The notes under the pieces: model-generated
The model's input: only the letters and a program-made list of their open reading frames with translations
Database searches by the model: none
What the model was told of the DNA's origin: nothing
NCBI GenBank assembly: GCA_963170055.1
Contig: CAUJGJ010000313.1
Span: 8,057,479-8,067,478, forward strand
Origin: Halisarca cf. caerulea
Lineage: Eukaryota > Porifera > Demospongiae > Chondrillida > Halisarcidae
Direction of reading: 5' to 3'
DNA: 10,000 bases
Part shown: one piece after another, positions 1-10,000 of the stretch
Layout: every line of letters begins with the position of its first letter
Numbering within the stretch: the first letter of the stretch is position 1
Program-made: the position numbers and the translations under genes

Positions 1-10
1 CCACAGTTTA

Positions 11-39
11 TACAGTGAAACCTCTGTTATCCGACATTC
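11..39 (+). repeat. isolated transposon-end-like motif
   Basis: The run begins TACAGTGAAACCTCTGTTAT and continues CCGACA. The same core, in reverse orientation, recurs at the end of every 54-bp repeat at 6045-6318 (TAGAGGTTTCACTGTA), and a relative (ACCTCACTTATCCGCA) forms the arms of the inverted repeat at 3276-3455. A TA followed by CAGT..AACCTC..TTATCCG resembles termini of pogo-type Tc1/mariner elements. That family link is recollection plus inference. No partner arm is visible within the first 400 bases, so it is a solo end or an element truncated by divergence. Confidence 0.4.
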
Positions 40-408
40 TCTTCAATCCAAACATCTTCACATACTTATGAGGTACAGTCACCATACTAAAGTATACTAA
101 TAGTCATTCCTTAATTCTTCAACCTACAAATCTGACACTTAATATTTCAAGTCCCATTGAATGTCATATTAGAAAGAGATTTACCGTATAAGCTGAAATG
201 TAACAATAAGAATATAGTTATATATACATATATACGTAATGTGCAGGATCTGGTATAATTTGGCAGGCAATTGGGTGATCAGCAGTAGGAGATGCTGAAT
301 ACCCCCAACCCTACACGACCTCCAAAACACATGTAAATTGTGTGCGTATTTATAGGCTTTTGTTCAAGTCCCCCATAACGTTGACTGTATTGCCCTCCAT
401 GCATGCAG
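40..408 (+). other. probable intron upstream of the first visible Ig exon
   Basis: This is AT-rich sequence with no supportable coding segment; an alternating TA-rich run lies at about 218-240. It ends in CATGCATGCAG, a good splice acceptor at 407-408 immediately before an Ig-domain exon that starts in phase 1. The signal-peptide exon of the receptor must therefore lie before the window or be unrecognised here. Confidence 0.5.
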
Positions 409-4586
<4,178 letters not shown>

Positions 4587-4790
4587 TTATATATAATACT
4601 GTTTAATAATAATAATTATACTGTAGTTTATGATTGTATAATACTATATAAATCCATGTTTGAGTGTATAGGTTTTACGGAGGCCATTGTAATGATCAAG
4701 TGTCACACATACAAACACTTGTGTTCACAAGCACACACAGACGCACACACCTCCCCACACACATATACACCACACTCACCACACACCACA
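4587..4790 (+). other. 3' UTR / intergenic stretch
   Basis: This is AT-rich sequence after the receptor stop. I find no AATAAA or ATTAAA between 4587 and about 4980, so the receptor's polyadenylation site is unplaced or uses a non-consensus hexamer. Nothing else is recognisable before the CA repeat. Confidence 0.5.
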
Positions 4791-4792
4791 CA

Positions 4793-4793
4793 G

Positions 4794-4880
<87 letters not shown>
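4793..4880 (+). repeat. (CA)n microsatellite
   Basis: A near-pure CA run is interrupted by ACAAACAC at about 4853-4860 and preceded by a degenerate CA-rich leader from about 4728. The reading frames across it are low-complexity His/Thr or Cys/Val and are not genes. Confidence 0.95.
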
Positions 4881-4886
<6 letters not shown>

Positions 4887-5019
4887 CTCACATACTACAA
4901 AACACACAAGAGCTGATGCTCAAAAATGCATGCATAATTATATTAATATGCACACAATATTGTAATATTATACTATAGATACTATATAGTATACTGACAA
5001 TTTCTAATATTTATCAGAT

Positions 5020-5241
5020 ATGCTACAGAACACATGTAGTTGGGAGAAAACAGTTTATATTCAGTCATTTCATTTTCACACTATCTCTGGCCAGCTACAT
5101 ATTGGAGAAATATCTTATTTCCCAAAGATGTCATACACTGACGACAACGCCAGCACAGTACATTCCTGGTACTACCCAGCAGCTAGGGCAGCACAGCTGC
5201 TTAAGAGGCGACAAGAAGGAAATAAGATAGTTAGACTGTAA
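5020..5241 (+). CDS. short unrecognised ORF, doubtful
   Basis: A 73-codon frame begins ATGCTACAG and ends at TAA 5239-5241; a second ATG at 5128-5130 gives MSYTDDNAST..., ending in the basic stretch LLKRRQEGNKIVRL. The second half has higher GC and a more protein-like composition than its flanks. No family is recognised and no splice partner or promoter is clear. Its stop lies in the base of the hairpin at 5238-5352, so it could be part of a mobile element or chance. It is listed because this stretch holds no other gene. Confidence 0.2.
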   Translation: MLQNTCSWEKTVYIQSFHFHTISGQLHIGEISYFPKMSYTDDNASTVHSWYYPAARAAQLLKRRQEGNKIVRL

Positions 5242-5352
5242 CACATGGCTTCTTCAGGGAGCAACATGTTTACTGACCTCATCCGTCAGGCGCTACGTGC
5301 CCTCAGGCCTTCCCTCTGTAAACATGTTACTCCCTAAGAAGCCATGTGGTAC
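5238..5352. repeat. long near-perfect hairpin (inverted repeat)
   Basis: The arm at 5238-5273 (containing ACATGGCTTCTTCAGGGAGC) pairs with 5318-5352 (containing CTCCCTAAGAAGCCATGT), about 35 bp per arm with two mismatches and a one-base bulge. The loop is 44 bases (5274-5317). It is non-coding. It could be a foldback element or the precursor of a small RNA. Confidence 0.85.
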
Positions 5353-5500
5353 CTATTACATAATCCATAATACCATACATATACACAGTACATACCTGCA
5401 CAAGTCTGGGACCAGATAATAGTAAACAACCATGAATCACTGAAATATAACTTGCTTATTAGATGATGTGAACCATGTAAGAGTGTATGTAGTAATCAGA
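5353..5500. other. intergenic stretch without recognised feature
   Basis: I see no gene, repeat or regulatory site between the hairpin and the next GT microsatellite. Confidence 0.5.
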
Positions 5501-5502
5501 TT

Positions 5503-5504
<2 letters not shown>

Positions 5505-5569
<65 letters not shown>

Positions 5570-5660
5570 CGTGCGTGCGTGTGTGTGTGTGTGTGTGTAT
5601 GTGCGTGTGTGCGTGTGTGTGTGTGTGTGTGTACGTGCGTGCGTGTGTGTGTGCGTGTGA
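5505..5660 (+). repeat. (GT)n microsatellite with GCGTGCGT interruptions
   Basis: GT repeats are punctuated by GTGCGTGCGTGCGT at about 5567-5580 and by GTACGTGCGTGCGT at about 5631-5644. This is low-complexity DNA and not coding in any frame. Confidence 0.95.
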
Positions 5661-6044
5661 TGTAATTCATATATACACACATACAAGATATATTATGTAT
5701 AACAAAAAGATTGTTTCGCTACCCCCATGGCAAGCCTCATGCACACTCATACATGAACATACTACATAACACTAGTGCATGTTTGGTGTGTCACTCATCC
5801 AATTCACATAACATATATATCAGCAAGTGAGCTAAATACGTCCTCTTAGTTCTCAGTCAGATCTTCTTGGGCTATGTTATATCTGCTCCTCTCATATCAA
5901 AGCCCACACTACCGACCACACTCACACAGACTTGACATGTGCCATTCCACCTCTCAACACCAAGCTTTCTGTAATTATACAGTAACTGATGCATCATTGA
6001 CATGTGTACTTATAAAATCTCCAAAATAAGGACACCTATATATA
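5661..6044. other. intergenic stretch without recognised feature
   Basis: I looked on both strands and see no gene with supportable composition and no clear repeat before the 54-bp array. Confidence 0.45.
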
Positions 6045-6318
6045 CAGGACAGTTAAGAGTGATCGCAATGGTGTCCTTACTATAGAGGGAGGTTTTACTG
6101 TACAGGACAGTTAACAGTGGTCCCGATGGTGTCCTTATTATAGAGGTTTCACTGTACAGGACAGTTAACAGTGGTCCCGATGGTGTCCTTTCTATAGAGG
6201 TTTCACTGTACACGACAGTTAACAGTGGTCCCGATGGTGTCCTTCTTATAGAGGTTTCACTGTACAGGACTGTTAACTGTGGTCCCAATGGTGTCCTTAA
6301 TATAGAGGTTTCACTGTA
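6045..6318. repeat. five-copy 54-bp tandem repeat
   Basis: Copies are 6045-6102 (58 bp), then 6103-6156, 6157-6210, 6211-6264 and 6265-6318 (54 bp each). Each runs CAGGACAGTTAACAGTGGTC, then CCGATGGTGTCC, then TATAGAGGTTTCACTGTA. The reverse strand reads TACAGTGAAACCTCTATA, the same motif as at 11-39. Copies 2-4 differ by only a few bases, so expansion is recent or homogenised. Because 54 is divisible by three, the reverse strand is open and shows an 18-residue repeat, which I do not accept as a protein. Confidence 0.93.
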
Positions 6319-6574
6319 CATGTACTGCACCACTGCCATAAATATTCTCTAGTTGTCAAGTGTCTCTACTACATTTTCGGGCCATCCAATTTCCACTTTC
6401 CATGCATGGGGAGTCCCTGTTTGTTCACGAAGATATGAGCATAGCACACACAGTGTAGTAAACCTTTATTCATAAACTGGTTCTTTATAAAATACCTCAA
6501 TACATTGGAAAGTACATACAATGAACTTCTCTTGTATACTAGAGTCTTCAGGGCTTCCTGTTATATATAAGGTT

Positions 6575-6662
6575 GTTCGGTGCTGTACATATATACATTG
6601 TTATATGTTCAGTGCTGTACATACAATATTATATGCTCAGTGCTGTACATACATTATTATAT
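6575..6662 (+). repeat. three 28-32-bp tandem repeats upstream of promoter
   Basis: Units at 6575-6606, 6607-6634 and 6635-6662 share G(T/C)TC(A/G)GTGCTGTACAT and then an AT-rich half ending TTATAT. They end 57 bases before the TATA box of the VWA-protein gene. Whether they bind a regulator is unknown. Confidence 0.8.
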
Positions 6663-6719
6663 GCAGGTACCATACAAGTTAACTATAATATAGGCATTAT
6701 TCACTGGCTAGATGCCAAG

Positions 6720-6727
6720 TATAAAAG
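6720..6727 (+). promoter_or_regulatory. TATA box of the secreted-protein gene
   Basis: TATAAAAG lies 63 bases before the ATG at 6791. With the usual 25-30 base spacing, transcription would start near 6750 and give a 5' UTR of about 40 bases. The position is right for the signal-peptide ORF that follows. Confidence 0.6.
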
Positions 6728-6790
6728 AAGTGCAGCATGTATGACACAGAAAGCAGGTAATTCTTCCAAGCAATTGCTAGGATATAGACA

Positions 6791-7150
6791 ATGAAGATAA
6801 CTATTTCTGTTTTCATTTGCCTGACCAGTTTGGTTGTATTCGCAGGGCTTTGCGATGCAGCTTTTAGCTGTGATCTTCACGTTTTGAGGCTTCGATACCC
6901 TCAGTACTTCACTCACTGTAATAAAACCTGCATCTACAATTCTTGGAGTGGATGGGTCTATACTGGAATACGCAACAAAGTGCCTGAGAGCAAATGTCCA
7001 TCAAACTCAACTTTGAAGTATGTACGAACGAGAACTGCAAGCAATGAGTCCCTGCAACACAACATGTGTACGCAGCAAGAACAGGAACAAGACAGATATG
7101 ACTGTAAGCTAGGGTGCATGTGTATAGCTGAATCAGATACACCGCACTAG
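6791..7150 (+). CDS. signal-peptide exon; read-through gives a 119-residue secreted protein
   Basis: From ATG 6791 the frame is open to TAG 7148-7150. After a cleavable signal peptide it has cysteines in FSC, THCNKTC, SKCPS, NMC, YDC and LGCMC, a WSGW and a YVRTRT. The WSxW followed by R-x-R recalls thrombospondin type 1 repeats, but the full cysteine pattern is not matched. Either the exon ends at donor 7103|GTAAGC and joins the VWA gene, or it runs on to the stop and uses ATTAAA at 7195-7200. Both could occur in different transcripts. Confidence 0.7.
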   Translation: MKITISVFICLTSLVVFAGLCDAAFSCDLHVLRLRYPQYFTHCNKTCIYNSWSGWVYTGIRNKVPESKCPSNSTLKYVRTRTASNESLQHNMCTQQEQEQDRYDCKLGCMCIAESDTPH

Positions 7151-9281
7151 CACTGGTAGACCATTTCATAATTTGCACTTAGACACTCTATTGTATTAAA
7201 TATATATGCATGATCCCCTAACAGAAGGATCACCAGTCCACAGTATAGTACTGGTGGTCCTTCTGTTACAGGTGATCATGCATATATTAATACTATGTAG
7301 TAACCAATGTGGACTAGTGCCAGACCACTTGAGCAATAATATTGTACTTTTGTATCTTTGCATACGGACCACCTGTCTATAGAGAGCATGCATGATCATG
7401 CACTTGGTCACTAGCATGAGTGGTCGCTTTGCACAGGTTTCCCTGTATCTATTTCACCCTCTAGCTAGCTTGCATGATGTGCGAGTTACTGTATGCAAAC
7501 CTACTTGAAGTTCCTATTTAATTGCATTGTGTGTGCATGTACATTACACTTTAGTATATATACGTACGTAATATATACTACATATACGACCCCAACTTGC
7601 CAATGAAGTGTTTTTACACCTTTGGTGACCTTATTAGCTTCTGCACTTCCAAATAATAGGTGAACCAACCTTACAAGAAAAGGCAATTATCATCATTCAG
7701 CGTTTGCGTCTAGGAACAGATGCAGACAATAAACCGTCAACTAACCCACTACCAACCCAGCCAACCACTAGATCTACCAGAAGGCCAATCACTAGGCCAA
7801 TGACAAGACCAACCACAAGACCATGGCCAACCAGAAGACCAACTACAAGACCAACCACAAGACCATGGCTAACCAGAAGACCAACTACAAAACCAACCAT
7901 GCCACCAACTACACAACCAACCATAAGACTAACTAGACCAACCACAATACCAACTACAAGACCATGGCTAACTACAATATCAACTACAGGACTATGGCTA
8001 ACCAGACGACCAACTACAAAACCAACCACACCACCACCTACAATACCACGGCTAGCCAGAGGACCGCCTAGAAGACCAACTACACGACCAACCATGCCCA
8101 CATTGCAAAAGTTAAGAACATTCACTACTTCAAAGCCACCCACATGGCTAACCACTAGTCCTTGGAACCCATTAGGACATATATTTAACTGCACACATCT
8201 GTCATGCTACCACCGATATCGAGGATCTGCTGAAAGGGAGCACTTCCCTCGATATGTATCCCAGAGTCCGGACTACAGAACTTGCCCAACAAGTGCAGAG
8301 CAACCAAACAACCAAGTGTGCACAAATATGTGTACTCCCCCTCCTACTCCCTCTCAAGCTGGTAAGTATAAACTATATATATATTTATATAGACTTCGCT
8401 ATATTATAATAATAATTATATTATTATAATAGTATGATGTATATCATTGTGCATGTCTACATATCACAGGAAAACGGTCAGTGCAAGAGAAGGAGATCAC
8501 TGATCATGATCGATCAATAAGCAAGTGGGAAGAACTTGATCCATTGGTTCCTGTGAATCCATTTAATCTGGATGCCTTTTTGCGGAGGAAAGAAACTCTT
8601 CTTAGTAGAAAGAAACGCTGCAGAGGAACGAAGGATAGATATGTTCTATTCATTTTAGACACATCTGGTAGCATCAGCAGGAGAAACTTTAGTAAGGTTA
8701 GAGGCGTTGTTGCGAACATCTCACTTATGCTCTGCGATTATTTAAAGGTGGCTGTGATTACGTATGACAGCTGGATCAATCTCGAGTTTTGTTTCGACTG
8801 CTATGACACCCGAAGCGAGATCTTTGATGCGATAAATCGTATACAACACCGGCGTAGAGGAGCAACCCACACTACTGTTGCTATTAAGTGTGCTTGTGAT
8901 ATATTACGAACTAAATGTAATTTAACAGACGGGATCAACACGCCCAACATTGATGTGGTTGTGCTAACTGATGGCAGGCATAATGGACCGTGCCAATCCA
9001 AATTATCACAGGAGATTAAATGTTTAACAACAGACAAGGATGGAAACAAACGGCATAATATTAAAACCTATGCAATTGGCATAGGCAGAGATAAAATTGA
9101 AGCTGTACAACAGCTTAGACTAAACCCAGGTCAAGACTTCATCTTCGATGTACCTAACTTTGAAAGTCTCCAAGTTCTGTTCGACATGATTAAAATGGAA
9201 CTGGCCAGAACTGTCACTGCACCAAATGGTGACATTGTTCCAAAATACTCATGCTACGGGCATCGTGGGGGATGTGAATAG
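6791..9281 (+). CDS. secreted protein with cysteine-rich head, Pro/Thr stalk and VWA domain (3-exon model)
   Basis: The preferred model joins 6791-7103, 7660-8361 and 8470-9281, giving 608 residues to TAG at 9279-9281. Signal peptide is 1-24 (MKITISVFICLTSLVVFAG, then LCDA). A cysteine-rich region with WSGW covers 25-105, a Pro/Thr/Arg repeat stalk 130-275, and a second cysteine-rich patch 282-330. RKKR at 385-388 is furin-like, and the VWA domain spans about 395-585. MIDAS residues D402, S404, S406 (DTSGS), T471 and D506 (LTDG) are all present. There is no transmembrane segment, so the product is probably secreted or matrix. VWA domains bind protein ligands through a divalent metal. The exon 2-3 splice (GCTG|GTAAGT..ATCACAG|G, phase 1) is strong. 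The exon 1-2 splice (GACT|GTAAGC to AATAATAG|G) is inferred from matching phase, a rebuilt Cys codon, and the absence of any other start for exon 2. Confidence 0.6.
7193..7293. repeat. near-perfect 101-bp hairpin
   Basis: Arms 7193-7237 and 7250-7293 pair over about 42 bp. Identical blocks are GTATTA, ATATATGCATGATC, AACAGAAGGA and CACCAGT, separated by two mismatches and two small indels. The loop is only 12 bases. It lies in the intron of the 3-exon model and the 3' UTR of the short form. A foldback transposon or small-RNA precursor are the options. Confidence 0.9.
7195..7200 (+). terminator. ATTAAA polyadenylation signal of the short form
   Basis: ATTAAA lies 45 bases after the TAG at 7148-7150, suitable for the unspliced short product. 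It sits in the base of the hairpin at 7193-7293. Confidence 0.4.
7294..7659 (+). other. rest of intron 1 of the VWA gene; no gene seen
   Basis: This is AT-rich with palindromes (GCATGATCATGC at about 7389, TACGTACGTA at about 7561). A 17-codon frame from ATG 7603 to TAA 7654-7656 stops just before the proposed acceptor and is not supported. No alternative signal-peptide exon for the VWA protein was found. Confidence 0.5.
7660..8361 (+). CDS. exon: Pro/Thr/Arg repeat stalk and second cysteine patch
   Basis: The exon has no upstream Met in frame after the stop at 7635-7637, so it must be joined to an earlier exon. Acceptors are AATAATAG|G at 7659 (phase 1, preferred) or CATTCAG|C at 7700 (phase 0). 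The body repeats PTTRPTTRPWLTRRPTTKPT-like units; a 42-bp unit is clear at about 7818-7901. Such threonine-proline tracts are typical O-glycosylated stalks; the arginine content is unusual for a mucin. It ends with FNCTHLSCYH, YRTCPTS and VCTNMC before donor G|GTAAGT. Confidence 0.75.
8362..8469 (+). other. intron 2 of the VWA gene
   Basis: The 108-bp intron GTAAGT..ATATCACAG is AT-rich. Phase 1 on both sides; the junction codon is GGA. Confidence 0.85.
8470..9281 (+). CDS. exon: linker, furin-like site and VWA domain
   Basis: The exon encodes a charged linker, then LLSRKKRCRG, then RYVLFILDTSGSIS, the first beta strand and MIDAS loop. GATHTTVAI supplies the second MIDAS loop and VVVLTDGRHN the third. 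IKTYAIGIGR is the fifth strand, and NFESLQVLFDMI the usual final helix. The domain is full length (about 190 residues) with extra cysteines (FCFDCYD, KCACDILRTKC, GPCQ, IKC, YSCYG, GGCE) that suggest an extracellular disulfide-rich fold. The protein ends 20-25 residues after the VWA helix, with no membrane anchor. Confidence 0.92.
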
Positions 9282-9650
9282 ATCTGTATGGATGAATGCT
9301 ACACTTATTGGAAGTTCCATAAGTATCTGTGTGCAAGCATCATGATTCGTTAAGTCTAAGAGCTGCATGTATGACTAGAGTACTATTTACTGTTGCATAC
9401 GCAGGAACATTAAACTAAATTTCTTACTAGCTAATTACAGTAGTTGAAATTTACAGTAACTGTGGCAAATTGAATTATAAGAATTCTAAAATGTGTACTT
9501 CTTATTCAAAATATATTCTGCATGTTCACATTACAATAAGTACTTAATTAACACAAATTTGTGATCAATCAGTACTATATAGACTCTTCACAAACTTATA
9601 AACACTAATAATTTATTTTAAATAAAATAGTAATAGCTATAATAATTGAG
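9282..9650 (+). other. probable 3' UTR of the VWA gene
   Basis: Non-coding AT-rich sequence follows the stop. ATTAAA at 9409-9414 and AATAAA at 9621-9626 are candidate polyadenylation signals; the latter is canonical and would give a 3' UTR of about 360 bases. Confidence 0.5.
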
Positions 9651-9852
9651 GCAAGCCTGAGAGAGCCCCACAGTATACGTAGTGCCTGCATAATATAGAG
9701 CCTAAGCCATATGGACTGGTGGGTGGAACTCTATAATGCGTGTATGTTTGCATCATCAGCAATGCAGGTACACTTCCTCAAGATGGTAATCGAGTCCAAT
9801 CATAGATCCAAGTATTGCAAATACGACGGTGTGTGTCTAATTGATATATAGT
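9651..9852. other. intergenic stretch without recognised feature
   Basis: Only a small AGGCAAGCCT palindrome (about 9649) is noted. I see nothing else supportable here. Confidence 0.4.
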
Positions 9853-10000
9853 ATGCTCAGCCTGGTATTATCAGTCGTGCATATTAGAGATGGTAGAGAA
9901 AGTGAGAACCTGGACCTACAGAAATGGCAGAGCAGGGAGGTGAAGTTTAAAGATCAGCGAGATAGAGTGAACAAGCCAGGAGAATATAGACTTATTATTG
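9853..10000 (+). CDS. possible start or internal exon of a further gene, cut by window end
   Basis: From ATG 9853 the frame is open for 49 codons to the window edge, beginning MLSLVLSVVHIRDGRE and ending KPGEYRLII. The composition (mixed charged and hydrophobic, few low-complexity runs) is more protein-like than the flanks, and CAG at 9871-9873 could instead be an acceptor. No family is recognised and 49 codons can occur by chance, so this is tentative. Confidence 0.3.
   Translation, partial: MLSLVLSVVHIRDGRESENLDLQKWQSREVKFKDQRDRVNKPGEYRLII

Noticed and set aside
342..407. ATG at 342 as start of the receptor
   Set aside because: The region before 409 is not domain-like, and a good acceptor plus phase 1 border mark 409 as an internal exon start.
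6010..6339. Minus-strand 109-codon frame with an 18-residue repeat
   Set aside because: It is fully explained by a 54-bp (3n) tandem DNA repeat carrying a transposon-end motif; no signal peptide, splice or promoter supports it.
6791..7150. A full thrombospondin type 1 repeat
   Set aside because: WSGW and an R-x-R are present, but the CSxTCGxG core and the six-cysteine pattern are not.
7603..7656. 17-codon frame MKCFYTFGD... as first exon of the VWA gene
   Set aside because: It ends at TAA 7654-7656 before any donor and lacks a signal peptide.
7697..8194. Minus-strand Val/Gly-rich frame of 165 codons
   Set aside because: It is the antisense shadow of the Pro/Thr/Arg stalk; ACC-rich codons read in reverse as GGT and give Gly/Val. 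The plus strand continues into the VWA gene.

Overview
The window looks like animal nuclear DNA. It is AT-rich, with split genes, GT-AG introns, immunoglobulin (Ig) and von Willebrand factor A (VWA) domains, long GT/CA microsatellites and short inverted-repeat elements. Several introns are very short (66-112 bp), intergenic space is compact, and TGCATG and TACGTA palindromes are frequent. Together with Ig receptors of unfamiliar tail architecture, this suggests an early-branching metazoan, most likely a demosponge. That placement is inference from style and was not checked by any search.

Two plus-strand genes can be supported. The first, 409-4586 (5' end outside the window), is a single-pass Ig-superfamily receptor. 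Four exons each encode one Ig domain (409-666, 988-1308, 1375-1680, 2106-2402), a fifth encodes the transmembrane helix (3083-3184), and three encode the cytoplasmic tail (3715-3828, 3936-4046, 4159-4586). Every internal junction is phase 1 and the assembled frame reads 644 codons to a stop with no interruption. The tail is built by duplication: two or three copies of an exon-intron unit carrying a VYEDV-type tyrosine motif, then six tandem copies of a 14-residue repeat, each with an NPxY motif. No kinase or other enzyme domain follows, so it reads as an adaptor-recruiting or endocytosed adhesion/recognition receptor.

The intergenic stretch 4587-6719 holds two microsatellites, a 115-bp hairpin (5238-5352), five 54-bp tandem repeats containing a transposon-end-like motif, and 28-bp repeats just before a promoter.

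The second gene, 6791-9281, has a TATA box at 6720 and a signal peptide at once. The best model joins three exons (6791-7103, 7660-8361, 8470-9281) into a secreted 608-residue protein: cysteine-rich head with a WSGW motif, Pro/Thr/Arg repeat stalk, second cysteine-rich patch, RKKR site, and a VWA domain with an intact metal-binding (MIDAS) motif. If the first intron is kept, a 119-residue secreted protein results, with its own ATTAAA signal inside a near-perfect 101-bp hairpin. The first splice is inferred from phase and donor quality; the second is strong.

The last 720 bases contain probable 3' UTR and, at the very end, an open frame that may be the edge of a third gene. The adjacency of an Ig receptor with a duplicating signalling tail and a secreted VWA protein fits an adhesion or self/non-self recognition locus, but nothing here proves that the two work together.
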